64,000 bases of DNA from Sphingomonas sp. QA11 (GCF_028473665.1 NZ_CP098774.1:930001-994000), one strand, 5' to 3'; counted from the stretch's first letter, positions 1 through 8,744 are shown. The notes: a model not told the origin generated them from the sequence alone. A program made the numbers and translations.

Positions 1-484
1 CGATGACGAGGGCTGCGCCGGCCGAACCGATCGCCCGGATCCGTGCCGCCGGCAGATGCTGCCCGTCCGCCGCGAGCAGGCCGGTGAGGCCGTTATGCGG
101 CACGTCGGCAAGGCTGAAGCCGGTCCTGAACAGCAGGAGCAACGTCGCCACCCACCAGGCCGAGTGCTGCGCCGCCAGCGGCAGCGCCGCGAAACCCAGC
201 GCGCTGGCCAGGATCGCGGGCACCGACAGCAGCGGCATTCGGCGTCGCAGCCATGCCGACCGGTGCAAGGCTGCCCCTATCAGCCCGTCGCAGAGCGCGT
301 TCCACAGGGCACTGGCGAGAAAGATCGCCCCCGCCAGCGCCGGTGGCAACGCGAGGAAACGCACCATGATATAGAGGGTGAGCGCATCTTCGCCGGCCCA
401 GAGCAAGCTCTTGCCGACATGGACGCAGCTATAGCCGAGCAGCATCGGCAAGCCGCGTGAACCGGGCATAACGGGCAAGGCCAT
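1..484 (-). CDS. MFS sugar-type symporter, N-terminal part (cut by left edge)
   Basis: This reading frame runs off the left edge, so only the first 161 residues are present. They start at the ATG whose complement is 482-484. Translation shows four to five hydrophobic segments. It also shows the motif NALCDGLIG after the second segment and SLADVPHNGLTGL further on, followed by an arginine-rich loop (ARIRAIG). The DVPHNxL and D-G motifs are typical of the glycoside-pentoside-hexuronide (GPH) branch of the major facilitator superfamily, which are cation-coupled symporters in the inner membrane. It lies 62 bp downstream of a secreted phospholipase C gene on the same strand and probably imports a product of that enzyme. 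No strong ribosome site precedes the start. The substrate cannot be inferred from the sequence. Confidence 0.75.
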   Translation of the reverse strand, partial: MALPVMPGSRGLPMLLGYSCVHVGKSLLWAGEDALTLYIMVRFLALPPALAGAIFLASALWNALCDGLIGAALHRSAWLRRRMPLLSVPAILASALGFAALPLAAQHSAWWVATLLLLFRTGFSLADVPHNGLTGLLAADGQHLPAARIRAIGSAGAALVI

Positions 485-546
485 GCCTGCGCCGTTATCG
501 CCCGGTGATGACAGCCCGGCGACTCTTCTCGCGATGCGGTCGGTGG

Positions 547-1758
547 TTATTTCACCGCCGGCGCCACGCGCGCGACGCTCCCGCCGGGCAAGCGGATGAC
601 ATAGGGCGTGCCATAGGCGTTTCCGGCCTTCTCGAAATCGGTCGACACGACCTGCGCGCCGCTGGCGAAGGTGGCGTTGGCGCGGGTCATGTCGTTGACC
701 TTGGCCTCATAGGTCTCGATGTCCGAGCGCGACCGCACGAGATAGCCCTTGCGGACCTCGTCGCTGATCTGGGCACCCCGCGCGAGCGCATTGTCGTCGA
801 GGATGAAGGCGGCATAGGGCTGGCCCGGTTGCGAATCGAGAAAGGCAAGCCGGCCTTTCAGCCCTGGATGCCCGGCCAGATAGTCGGACGCGCCATCATG
901 CCCGGTCGCGGTGATCAGCTGGAAGATGATCTTGCCCCGTGCCTGGCCCAGCGTCGGCCAATGACCCGCCAGCACAGCCTGTTCCAGCGTCGGATAGTTC
1001 CCACGCACATCGTCCGGCGTGACAAGGCTGGCGCGGCCGATCACGTCGAGGATGGTGCGATCGATCTCGTCATAGGTCGCGGCGGTGAAGGGCGGCACCT
1101 TGGACGATCCGGGCAGGATCGGCATCGACTGCACCTTGGCCTCGATCATCACGAAAATCGGGACATGGCGGGGATGGGCGTCCGACCAGGCCTTGATCTC
1201 GGCCAGGCAGCCGCGAAAGGTCGGGCAGTGGCTGCGGAAGTCGATGTCCGCCATGTGCAGCACCTTGATTCCCGGTGCTTTCATCGGCGCGGGATCGAAC
1301 GGCAGCAGATCGGTGATGCCCTGCGCGCGGAGCAGGCGATAGGCGGCGGGATCGGCATAGGCGCCACCATCGGGATCGGCGTTGACGTCGATCTCGAGTC
1401 CACGCACGCCGAGGTTGAGCTGCTCGGTCAGGCTCGGGTGGCGATAGCTCAGCGCTTCCGAGAAAGTCACGTCATTGGGATGCGCGACCTGGAACTCAGC
1501 GCGCTTGTCCGCCGGCATGGCGGTCAGCAGCTTGCCCATCGAGGGCAGCCGCTGATCGAGCAGCGCGAGCACGCGCGGATCGACCCCGGCCGAATAGCTG
1601 TTGTGGGTCCCGACCACCTGGATTCGGTTGATCGGGGTCGATTCGGGTATCTCGCTCGCCTCGCGTTTTTGCTGTCCGGCGGCAGCGGCGGTGAGGGCAA
1701 TGGTGGCGGTCGCCAGCACGGAGGCAAGGCGTAGGGAACGGCTGATCATGGGAAACAT
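547..1758 (-). CDS. Secreted Ca2+-dependent phosphoinositide phospholipase C-like protein
   Basis: The mature protein begins after a signal peptide (MISRSLRLASVLATATIALTA, cleavage near GQQ). The motif IQVVGTHNSYSAG supplies the first catalytic histidine. RGLEIDVNADPDGG looks like the metal-binding Glu/Asp segment, and VLHMADIDFRS is followed by PTFRGCLAEIKAW. This pattern is that of the PI-PLC-C1-like family, which cleaves phosphodiester bonds in phosphoinositide-type lipids or glycerophosphodiesters in the periplasm or outside the cell. The open frame extends to 1938 but overlaps the upstream receptor, so the start was placed at 1758 (ATG, AGGAG 3 nt away). An ATG at 1749 with 12-nt spacing is an equal alternative. 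It follows the TonB receptor gene by about 22 bp, so the two are probably co-transcribed. Confidence 0.85.
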   Translation of the reverse strand: MFPMISRSLRLASVLATATIALTAAAAGQQKREASEIPESTPINRIQVVGTHNSYSAGVDPRVLALLDQRLPSMGKLLTAMPADKRAEFQVAHPNDVTFSEALSYRHPSLTEQLNLGVRGLEIDVNADPDGGAYADPAAYRLLRAQGITDLLPFDPAPMKAPGIKVLHMADIDFRSHCPTFRGCLAEIKAWSDAHPRHVPIFVMIEAKVQSMPILPGSSKVPPFTAATYDEIDRTILDVIGRASLVTPDDVRGNYPTLEQAVLAGHWPTLGQARGKIIFQLITATGHDGASDYLAGHPGLKGRLAFLDSQPGQPYAAFILDDNALARGAQISDEVRKGYLVRSRSDIETYEAKVNDMTRANATFASGAQVVSTDFEKAGNAYGTPYVIRLPGGSVARVAPAVK

Positions 1759-1780
1759 GCTCTCCTGAAGGCGCTGGCGG

Positions 1781-4111
1781 TCAGAATTTGACGTTGACGA
1801 ATCCACCCACGGTCCGCCGCGCGGCGGGCGAGGTGTAGTGGAGCAGCCCGATCGCGCCGTAGATCTGCCAGCCGGTCGAGAAATAGGTGTCGAACAGGTT
1901 GCGGGCGTAGACGCCCACTTCGATCCCGTTCTTGTCACTGGCGAAGCTCAGGCGCGTATTGGCCAGGCCGTAGCCAGGCACGAATGAGTAGGATGGCTGG
2001 CCCACCACAGTCCAATAACTGCTGCGATAGGCATAATCGGCGTGCGCGCGGACACGCAGGTCGGACGAGATCGCCCGGTCGTAATCGGCCGCCGCTGTCG
2101 CCGACCAGTCGGGCGAGTTGGGCAGTCGCGTGTTCGTGTAGTTGGTGGTCGCGTTATAGACATAGTCGGTGAAGTGGGCGTCGGTGTAGGTGCCTGACGC
2201 GCTCAGGGAGAGCGACCGGCTCGGCTTGAGCGCGATCGACGCCTCGACGCCCTGGCTGCGCAGGCCGCCAGCATTGCCGATCGCGGTGGCGAGGAGGAAG
2301 CCGCCACCGCCATCCGGCACCTTGGTCAGGATGGTCGCCTGGAAGTTGGTGAAGTCCGACCGGAATATGTCGATGTTGAACCGCAGCCGGCGTCCGAACC
2401 ATTCGGACTTGAGGCCGAATTCCCAGGCCTTCACCGTTTCCGGCAGATACGGATCGTAATTGTTGCCGACAAAGGCGATTCCGGCTGGTTTGTAGCCGGT
2501 CGTGAAGGTGCCGTAGATCAACGCTTCGGGCGTGATCTGGAATTGGGGCGAAACACGGAACGAGAAATTGTCGCCCTTCACCCGGCCGAACGGATAGACC
2601 GGCGCCGCGCTGGTTGCGACGAAATTGGGGGTGAAGCCCGTGATCGGTGCCGGATCGGTATAGACGTACGACAGGCTCTGCGAGTTATTATCGTGGGTGT
2701 AGCGTCCGCCCAGCGCTATCCGGAACTGTTTCGACAGATTGAGCTGCACCTGGCCGAACACCGCACCGGTCTCGTTCACCGACTTGAACAGCGAGGTGTT
2801 GCCGCTCTTCCCGATCGCACCGGTCAGCGCATAAAGCGTCTTGATGGGTACGCCGTTGGTGAAAACGGGCGCCCCAAGCGTCGCCCATTGCAGCTGGGTT
2901 TGGGTCGCTTCGAGGCGGTTGTAGAAGCCACCGAGCAGATAGGTGATCAGCCCGCCCTCGGGAGAGGCGAGATGAATCTCCTGGCTGATCTTGTCCGTGT
3001 AGAGATGGCCGTAATTATACGGAATATAGGCATATTTATCGATCGGCGTCAGGTCGGCGGGCGTGTTGTTGTTGTAGAGGGTCGAGCGATAGGCGCTGAT
3101 CGAGGTGAGGTCGTGGCTGCCGATCTTCGCATGGACCCGCACCGACGCTCCCCATTCCTCGGTCTCTATCTCGCCGAATTGGCTGTCGGCGGTATCGGCG
3201 CTGCGGGGGCCGGGATAGACGCCAAGCGAATTCAGGATCGCAGTGACGGCGGCGGGCTGGCCCGACACAGGCGTGCGGACGCTGCTGTCCCAATGATGCG
3301 CATAGTCGCCCGACACCGTCACGTCGAAGCTGTCGCTGGGCTGGAGGAACAGCCGCGCCCGCCCGCCATATTCATGAGTCGAGCCAACCAGCCGGTTGAG
3401 CGTGACGTTGCGGCCGAAACCGTCCTGACCCTGATCGAACGCTGACACGCGCAATGCGGCGATCTCGCCCAGCGGAACGTTGACCGTCGCGTTGAGGATA
3501 CGGTCGTTATATTGACCATAGCTTGCGCTGCCGCGGAACGAGGTGACGCCCAGCTGCGGCTGAGTGGTCGCGACCGAGATCACGCCGGAAGTCGCATTCT
3601 TGCCGAACAGCGTGCCCTGCGGTCCCATCAGCACGTCGACGCGCGCAATATCGACCATGCCGATCAGGCCGTTGGCGCGCTGTCCGTCCATCACCACATC
3701 GTCGACCACGACGCTGACCGACTTGGCGTTGGAGAAGTCGAACGAGGTGGTGCCGACGCCGCGAATCTGGAACGCTGCGCCCTGGGTCGGGTCATATTGC
3801 AGGCCCGGGGTCAGATATTGGAGATCGGTAACCGAGGTGTAGCCGGCGTTGGTGATCGCGTCGCCGGTGATCGTCTGGATCGCGACGGGCACGCGCTGGC
3901 TGTTCTCGCTGCGGCGTTGGGCGGTGACGACGATGTCGGGCAGCGCATCAGTGTCTTCGGGCGGGGTTGCGGCGAGATCGGCCAGCGCCGCGGCGGAAGC
4001 GTCGGCCGTGGTTTCCGCGCTCGCAAAGCCGGGTGACAGCATCGCGACGAGAAACGCGCCCGCCGACGCCGTGCAAAACAATCGTACGGTCGCCCTGGAC
4101 TCGGTCACCAT
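1781..4111 (-). CDS. TonB-dependent outer-membrane receptor
   Basis: This 776-residue protein has an N-terminal signal peptide (residues 1 to about 32, ending FASA). A TonB box follows (PDIVVTAQRR, about residues 58-67). Next comes a plug domain with QIRGVGTTSFDFSN, VSVVVDDVVMDG and RVDVLMGPQGTLFGKNATSG. A 22-strand-type barrel ends in the classical C-terminal aromatic residue (GGFVNVKF). Such receptors import bulky substrates across the outer membrane using TonB-ExbBD energy. The arrangement is of the CirA/FyuA-like type abundant in sphingomonads. It is first in an apparent operon with a phospholipase C and an MFS symporter, so the ligand may be a phospholipid-derived head group rather than a siderophore. 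A hairpin that includes the Shine-Dalgarno sequence precedes the start codon. Confidence 0.93.
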   Translation of the reverse strand: MVTESRATVRLFCTASAGAFLVAMLSPGFASAETTADASAAALADLAATPPEDTDALPDIVVTAQRRSENSQRVPVAIQTITGDAITNAGYTSVTDLQYLTPGLQYDPTQGAAFQIRGVGTTSFDFSNAKSVSVVVDDVVMDGQRANGLIGMVDIARVDVLMGPQGTLFGKNATSGVISVATTQPQLGVTSFRGSASYGQYNDRILNATVNVPLGEIAALRVSAFDQGQDGFGRNVTLNRLVGSTHEYGGRARLFLQPSDSFDVTVSGDYAHHWDSSVRTPVSGQPAAVTAILNSLGVYPGPRSADTADSQFGEIETEEWGASVRVHAKIGSHDLTSISAYRSTLYNNNTPADLTPIDKYAYIPYNYGHLYTDKISQEIHLASPEGGLITYLLGGFYNRLEATQTQLQWATLGAPVFTNGVPIKTLYALTGAIGKSGNTSLFKSVNETGAVFGQVQLNLSKQFRIALGGRYTHDNNSQSLSYVYTDPAPITGFTPNFVATSAAPVYPFGRVKGDNFSFRVSPQFQITPEALIYGTFTTGYKPAGIAFVGNNYDPYLPETVKAWEFGLKSEWFGRRLRFNIDIFRSDFTNFQATILTKVPDGGGGFLLATAIGNAGGLRSQGVEASIALKPSRSLSLSASGTYTDAHFTDYVYNATTNYTNTRLPNSPDWSATAAADYDRAISSDLRVRAHADYAYRSSYWTVVGQPSYSFVPGYGLANTRLSFASDKNGIEVGVYARNLFDTYFSTGWQIYGAIGLLHYTSPAARRTVGGFVNVKF

Positions 4112-4446
4112 GGAAAATCCCCATCTGCTTCGTTGATGGGGAGGGCCTCTAGTGGCGGGCTGTTACGGAATTAAGTCGAATGTATGGGAACTGGTAAGTC
4201 GAGCATTTGCCTCATAAAAACGATTGTACCGTTATCCGAAATGCCGAGTTCGACCGCTGAGACACGCCGCAAAACGATCGTGCGACAGCGATCTTGGCGG
4301 TGACACGCTCGTCCGATGTGGTTGATTCCGCGCGCGGCCGAATACGGGCTGCATGCCGAAGTGCCTCGCAAAGATGCTGCCGAATCATCGTTGCGCCGAA
4401 TGATTCCGCGAAAGGATTCGGCTGTCTCGTCGCGACCCGGCGCGGC
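4112..4446. other. 335-bp intergenic region upstream of the TonB receptor
   Basis: No gene is visible here. Next to the receptor start is an inverted repeat, CCCCATC (4119-4125) and GATGGGG (4135-4141), with a 9-nt loop. On the minus strand the second half of the stem contains the only Shine-Dalgarno-like GGGGA. A possible minus-strand -10 box TACAAT lies at 4223-4228, but no convincing -35 accompanies it. Further out are four GANTC sites (4324-4328, 4382-4386, 4402-4406, 4415-4419). Two of them lie in the arms of a GAATCAT/ATGATTC inverted repeat at 4382-4406. GANTC is the CcrM methylation target read by GcrA in alphaproteobacteria. Confidence 0.6.
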
Positions 4447-5736
4447 TCACGGCCAGGTCGGGAACCACATCCAATATCTGAAATTTTGCGGATCGCTCAA
4501 CGGCATCGCGGAGATGATCGGGTAGAAATAGGCGAACAGGCAAAAGGCCAGCACGAGGAATCGCACGTCCCAGTGCGCGTACCTGCCTCTGCCGAAATGA
4601 TGGAACGCTGCTGCCAGTGGCAGTGCGAGGAAGATGCTCGACAAATAATAGTAATAGAAGAAGCCGATCGACTTCGGGATCACGATCCATATCGCATAGG
4701 AGGCGATCCACAGCCCCGCGACCGCCAGCATCCGGGCCGATCCCTCCCGTAGCCAGGCGTAAAGGCACGCGGCCACCGCGAGCAAGCCGCCCCAGAGGAT
4801 CGCGGGGTTGCCGACGAAGAAAATGCCGCGCATCGCGCCGTCGACCGGTTCGTACAGGTACCAGATCGGGCGGATCATCAACGGCCAGGTCGGCCAGTTC
4901 GACTGATAGGTATGCGGCGGCAGGACCTGAGTCTGCGACGCGTACATCTGCATCTGGAATTTGACGAAGGTGTCCGCCGTCAACGGAAACCGCGCGTAAT
5001 AGAAGGCGGGCAGGAAGGTCAGGCTGTAGACGGCAACGCTCACCACGCCGAGTGCCAGAAGAGCCGGCACCACGGGAAGGCCGGGCCAATAAGTCTGGTT
5101 GCCCGGGTTGAGTGCCGCGTAAATCGATCGCTTGCGGACACGCCCGTCGTGCAGCCTGACCGCGATGAAGGCGACCGCTGCATAGCCGATATACGGCGCC
5201 GCAGCCCATTTTGCCGCAACTCCCAAGCCGAGCAGCACGGCGCCCAGCAGCCAGCGTCGCCAGGTCTTGCCGGGCGGCGCGCGCATCGCCCACAGCAGCG
5301 CGGCAATGCCCGTGATGACGAACGCGGCCATGAAGCCGTCGAGCATGCCGATCCGCGCCTGGATGAATACCGTGATGTTGAGCAGCACGAACAGTGCACC
5401 GATCGTCGCGGTCCGCACCCGGCCGAACAGCATCCACAGGATCGCGAAGATGCCGAGTACCACCGCGGTCGCGGCGAAGGTCGACATGATGCGCCAGCCA
5501 AGACTGTTGTCGCCGAAGATCATCATGCCGAGCGCGATCAGTTCCTTGCCAAGCAAGGGATGCTCGATGTTCGATGGCCCGCTCAACGTCATCAGCACCC
5601 TGGCGGCGGCGACATAGTGAGTCTCGTCGAACACCAGCTTGTGCGGTGTGGTGAGTCGGAAGCTGAACAGCAATTCGGCGAGAAGGCCGATGATCGCGGC
5701 GGCGCGGTACGGGCGGGGCTGCGACTCGGCGGTCAT
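4447..5736 (-). CDS. PMT-family (GT39-like) membrane mannosyltransferase
   Basis: A 429-residue polytopic membrane protein with about ten hydrophobic segments. The first periplasmic loop reads LVFDETHYVAAARVL and is followed by NIEHPLLGKELIALG. The Asp-Glu pair and the EHPLLGK stretch match the catalytic loop of dolichyl/undecaprenyl-phosphate-mannose protein mannosyltransferases. The tyrosine-rich FFYYYYLSSIF segment and the tail ending in FPTWP also fit the family. Members transfer a sugar from a polyprenyl-phosphate carrier onto proteins or other acceptors on the periplasmic face. The start at 5736 was chosen because GGCAGGG lies just upstream. The open frame to 5808 would run into the promoter of the divergent metZ. 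The acceptor is unknown. Confidence 0.85.
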   Translation of the reverse strand: MTAESQPRPYRAAAIIGLLAELLFSFRLTTPHKLVFDETHYVAAARVLMTLSGPSNIEHPLLGKELIALGMMIFGDNSLGWRIMSTFAATAVVLGIFAILWMLFGRVRTATIGALFVLLNITVFIQARIGMLDGFMAAFVITGIAALLWAMRAPPGKTWRRWLLGAVLLGLGVAAKWAAAPYIGYAAVAFIAVRLHDGRVRKRSIYAALNPGNQTYWPGLPVVPALLALGVVSVAVYSLTFLPAFYYARFPLTADTFVKFQMQMYASQTQVLPPHTYQSNWPTWPLMIRPIWYLYEPVDGAMRGIFFVGNPAILWGGLLAVAACLYAWLREGSARMLAVAGLWIASYAIWIVIPKSIGFFYYYYLSSIFLALPLAAAFHHFGRGRYAHWDVRFLVLAFCLFAYFYPIISAMPLSDPQNFRYWMWFPTWP

Positions 5737-5831
5737 CACCCTGCCATTCCCACTTCGGCTGCCTCCTTTCAAGAGAAGGGAGGAGAGTCGCCCATTGACG
5801 CAGGGCAATGCGTCCCGGCAAAGCGTGCCGC

Positions 5832-7037
5832 ATGAAACGCCGTACCGGACAAGACCGCTCGATCACCAGCCACTGGCGCCCCGCAACGCAAGCCGTGCGC
5901 GGTGGCACCGCGCGTTCCGAATGGGGCGAAACGTCGGAAGCGCTCTTCCTGACATCGGGCTATGCCTATGACTGCGCGGGCGACGCCGCAGCGCGCTTCG
6001 CGGGCGAGCAGGTCGGGATGACCTATTCCCGCCTGCAGAATCCGACGGTGCAGATGCTCGAGGAGCGCATTGCGCTGCTTGAAGGTGCCGAAGCGTGCCG
6101 TTCGATGGCGACCGGCATGGCGGCGATGACGGCGGTGCTGCTCTGTCAGCTCCAGACTGGCGATCATATCGTCGCGGGCCGCGCCGCCTTTGGCTCGTGC
6201 CGCTGGCTTACCGATACGCTGCTGCCCAAATTCGGCATCGGCGTGACCATCGTCGATGCACGCGATCCGCAGCAATTCGCTGATGCGATCCGGCCCGAGA
6301 CGAAGCTATTTTTCTTCGAAACACCGGCCAATCCGACGATGGACGTGGTCGACCTGAAGGCAGTCTGCGACATTGCCCGCAAGAACGGCATCCTCAGCGT
6401 CGTCGACAATGCCTTCGCCACGCCCGCGTTGCAGCGGCCGCTTGAGTTCGGCGCTGACGTGACCGCCTATTCAGCCACCAAGATGATGGACGGGCAGGGC
6501 AGGGTGCTTGCCGGTGCCGTGTGCGGAACCGAGGATTTCATCAACAACACGCTGTTGCCCTTCACCCGCAACACCGGGCCGACGCTCAGTGCGTTCAACG
6601 CCTGGGTGGTGCTCAAGGGCCTGGAGACGCTCGATCTGCGTATCCGCCGCCAGAGCGAGAACAGCCTGAGGGTCGGCGCCTTCCTTGAGACGCGCGTGCC
6701 GCGCATCCTTCATCCTGGTCTGCCCAGTCATCCGCAGCACAATCTCGCCATGGCGCAGATGGATGCGTGCGGTCCGATCTTCGCCTTCGAGGTCGAGGAC
6801 CGGAAGCAGGCCCATGGCCTGCTCGATGCGCTCACCCTGGTGGATATCTCGAACAATATCGGCGACTCGCGGTCACTGATGACTCATCCCGCCTCGACCA
6901 CCCATTCGGGCGTGGCCGAGGACAAGAGGCTTGAGATGGGTGTCAGCGAGGGCATGCTTCGCCTCAATGTCGGCCTGGAGGATGCGCAGGACGTGATCGA
7001 CGATCTCGACGGCGCGCTCCGGGCGGTGGGGCTGTGA
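5832..7037 (+). CDS. metZ: O-succinylhomoserine sulfhydrylase
   Basis: A 401-residue cytoplasmic enzyme of the Cys/Met metabolism PLP-dependent family. It makes homocysteine from O-succinylhomoserine and sulfide in methionine synthesis. The PLP lysine is in YSATKMMDGQGR (Lys217). TYSRLQNPTVQMLEERIA, LFFFETPANPTMDVVDL and the C-terminal THPASTTHSG are family signatures, and MDGQGRVLAG is typical of the MetZ branch rather than cystathionine synthases. The start at 5832 (MKRRTGQDRS) gives the usual length. An ATG at 5808 is possible but has only a cramped AGGG two bases away. It heads a tightly packed operon, and apaG begins at 7034 inside its stop codon. It is divergent from the PMT gene across 95 bp that include a purine run (5771-5788). 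Confidence 0.92.
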   Translation: MKRRTGQDRSITSHWRPATQAVRGGTARSEWGETSEALFLTSGYAYDCAGDAAARFAGEQVGMTYSRLQNPTVQMLEERIALLEGAEACRSMATGMAAMTAVLLCQLQTGDHIVAGRAAFGSCRWLTDTLLPKFGIGVTIVDARDPQQFADAIRPETKLFFFETPANPTMDVVDLKAVCDIARKNGILSVVDNAFATPALQRPLEFGADVTAYSATKMMDGQGRVLAGAVCGTEDFINNTLLPFTRNTGPTLSAFNAWVVLKGLETLDLRIRRQSENSLRVGAFLETRVPRILHPGLPSHPQHNLAMAQMDACGPIFAFEVEDRKQAHGLLDALTLVDISNNIGDSRSLMTHPASTTHSGVAEDKRLEMGVSEGMLRLNVGLEDAQDVIDDLDGALRAVGL

Positions 7038-7432
7038 AGGCGCTCTTCCCCAATGTGGCGGAAACGCGCGGCGTCATCGTGCGCGTCTCGGTCAGCTATC
7101 TTCCCGAACAGTCGGAGCCGGGCCGCGGGCGCTGGTTCTGGGCCTATCATGTCCGGCTGGAGAATGAGGGGCCGATGGCGGTGCAATTGCTCACCCGTCA
7201 CTGGATCATCACTGATGGTCGTGGCGCGCGCCACACTGTCGAGGGCGAGGGCGTCGTCGGCGAACAGCCACTGATCGCGCCGGGCGGCAGCTTCGACTAT
7301 GTCTCCGGCTGCCCGCTCGCGACCCCGACGGGCAGCATGAAGGGCACCTATCACATGCTCGGCGAGGACGGTTCGTCCTTCGACGTCGACATTCCCAAAT
7401 TCGCGCTGCTCGCGCCGGCGGTGGGGGCATGA
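7034..7432 (+). CDS. apaG: ApaG domain protein
   Basis: A 132-residue protein with the single fibronectin-like ApaG fold. RVSVSYLPEQS is followed by FWAYHVRLENEG, LLTRHWIITDG, VVGEQPLIAPGGSFDYVSGCPL and MKGTYHML, which are the conserved blocks of the family over its whole length. ApaG has been linked to cobalt/magnesium resistance in enterobacteria and binds pyrophosphate or nucleotides, but its molecular role is unsettled. Its GTG start overlaps the metZ stop by 4 bp (GTGA), which implies translational coupling. The same arrangement recurs at its own 3' end with the LysR gene. The metZ-apaG pairing suggests the protein serves a general metabolic role here. Confidence 0.93.
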   Translation: MKALFPNVAETRGVIVRVSVSYLPEQSEPGRGRWFWAYHVRLENEGPMAVQLLTRHWIITDGRGARHTVEGEGVVGEQPLIAPGGSFDYVSGCPLATPTGSMKGTYHMLGEDGSSFDVDIPKFALLAPAVGA

Positions 7433-8220
7433 AGCGGACGCACCTTCCACTCAACGGCCTGCGCGTGCTCGATGCGGCCGCGCGGCACCTGTCCTTCACC
7501 CGCGCCGCTGACGAACTCGCCGTCACGCCGGCGGCAGTCGGCCAGCAGATCAGGGCGCTGGAGGATACGCTCGGCGTCGTGCTGTTTCGCCGCACCACCA
7601 AGGGCCTTGAACTGACGCCCGAGGGTGAGGCTGGCCTTGCCGCGCTTCGCCACGGCTTCCTCCAGTTCGAGGAGGCAGTCCGCGCGATGCAGGCGGGGCA
7701 GACGTCGAAGTCGCTGACCATCGCCGCCCCGCGCGACCTGACCGAGAAATGGCTGATGCCGCGTCTGGCCGAGATTGCGCGCGCCGATGGTGAGCTTCGC
7801 TTCGTCCTCGTCTCCGCCGATGATGATGTCGATTTCACCGAGGCGAATCTCGATCTTGCGATCCGCTGGGGCGACGGCCCAGGGGAGCATGAGGGCGAAG
7901 CGCTCGAATCCGAAGGCATGGTGACGGTAGAGCGTCCCGGCGGCGGGATCGACACGCGCATCTCCTGGCCGGGTTGTCTCAACGATCCGGACGTCTCGCT
8001 TGTCCGTGTCGGCGACGCGGGCCTCGCGATAGATGCTGCCGCGCAGGGGCTGGGGCGCGCAACGGTGCCCGAGCTTCTTGCTTCGGCCGATCTGGCGTCG
8101 GGCCGCGTCGTCCAGATCGGCGAACCGCGACCGTCGGCGCTGGGCTATTGGATCGTCGCACCGCTGCCGCAATGGCGCCAGAAGAAGGTACGCTCGCTGG
8201 TCGACGCGCTGACCGCGTGA
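7429..8220 (+). CDS. LysR-family transcriptional regulator, GcvA-like
   Basis: A 263-residue regulator. Residues 8-66 form the winged helix-turn-helix (LNGLRVLDAAARHLSFTRAA, then VTPAAVGQQIRALEDTLGV and LFRRTTKGLELTPEGE). The rest is the two-lobed LysR effector domain. The N-terminal pattern LPPLNGLRxFDAAARHLSF matches GcvA-type regulators. The effector domain is shorter than usual (263 residues against about 300), with loops missing around residues 165-185, so its ligand pocket may be unusual. LysR genes normally stand divergent to their target. This one is the third gene of the metZ operon and starts in an ATGA overlap with apaG, so it may feed back on sulfur amino-acid synthesis. That link is inference only. 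Confidence 0.88.
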   Translation: MKRTHLPLNGLRVLDAAARHLSFTRAADELAVTPAAVGQQIRALEDTLGVVLFRRTTKGLELTPEGEAGLAALRHGFLQFEEAVRAMQAGQTSKSLTIAAPRDLTEKWLMPRLAEIARADGELRFVLVSADDDVDFTEANLDLAIRWGDGPGEHEGEALESEGMVTVERPGGGIDTRISWPGCLNDPDVSLVRVGDAGLAIDAAAQGLGRATVPELLASADLASGRVVQIGEPRPSALGYWIVAPLPQWRQKKVRSLVDALTA

Positions 8221-8744
8221 GCGACAGCTTCGTCAGCGAGCGGCTCGCCATGCGACCGCAGCGTCTCGAGGATGCCGAAGCCCTGCACGAAGGGTATCGG
8301 GACGAGGCGCTCATGCGCTACTGGTCGAGCGCGCCGCATGCCAACCTGGCGGAAACGTCCGACTATCTTGCCAAGGGTATCGAGGATACGGATTGGCGCG
8401 GTTGGGTGATCACGCTGCGGGAGAGCGGGGAAGTGATCGGCACGCTGGCAGCCATGCCGCACCGTGAGGGCGTAACCGAGGTCGGTTATCTGCTTCTGCG
8501 GCGGTTCTGGGGACATGGCTATGCCCGCGAGGCAGTCGCCCGGTTGCTCGATCTGCTCCTCCGGGAGGAAGGCGATCGCCGCGTGATGGCGGATGCCGAT
8601 CCGGAGAATGATGCGTCCAATGCGCTGCTGAAGGATCTCGGCTTCACGCTCGAAGGCCGGCTGCGCGGCGAATGGGAAACCCATATCGGTGTCCGCGACA
8701 GCCTGATCTGGGGCCTGCTGGCCGAGGAGTGGAAGGCCCGATGA
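8217..8744 (+). CDS. GNAT-family N-acetyltransferase, RimJ/RimL-like
   Basis: About 175 residues from the GTG at 8217, which overlaps the LysR stop codon by 4 bp (GTGA). The layout is that of Acetyltransf_3 proteins. SERLAMRPQRLEDAEALH is strand 1, GTLAAMPH the central strand, and LLRRFWGHGYAREAVARLL the acetyl-CoA pyrophosphate loop (with the G-x-G-x-A variant GHGYA). NDASNALLKDLGF is motif B. Family members acetylate ribosomal protein N termini, antibiotics or small metabolites, and the substrate here is unknown. Starts in the overlap and at ATG 8250 are both possible. The overlap start was preferred because every junction in this operon has the same form. Confidence 0.85.
   Translation: MSDSFVSERLAMRPQRLEDAEALHEGYRDEALMRYWSSAPHANLAETSDYLAKGIEDTDWRGWVITLRESGEVIGTLAAMPHREGVTEVGYLLLRRFWGHGYAREAVARLLDLLLREEGDRRVMADADPENDASNALLKDLGFTLEGRLRGEWETHIGVRDSLIWGLLAEEWKAR

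Noticed and set aside
505..1734. Plus-strand open frame of 409 codons over the phospholipase C gene
   Set aside because: It is the mirror of the phospholipase, whose signal peptide and catalytic motifs are on the minus strand.
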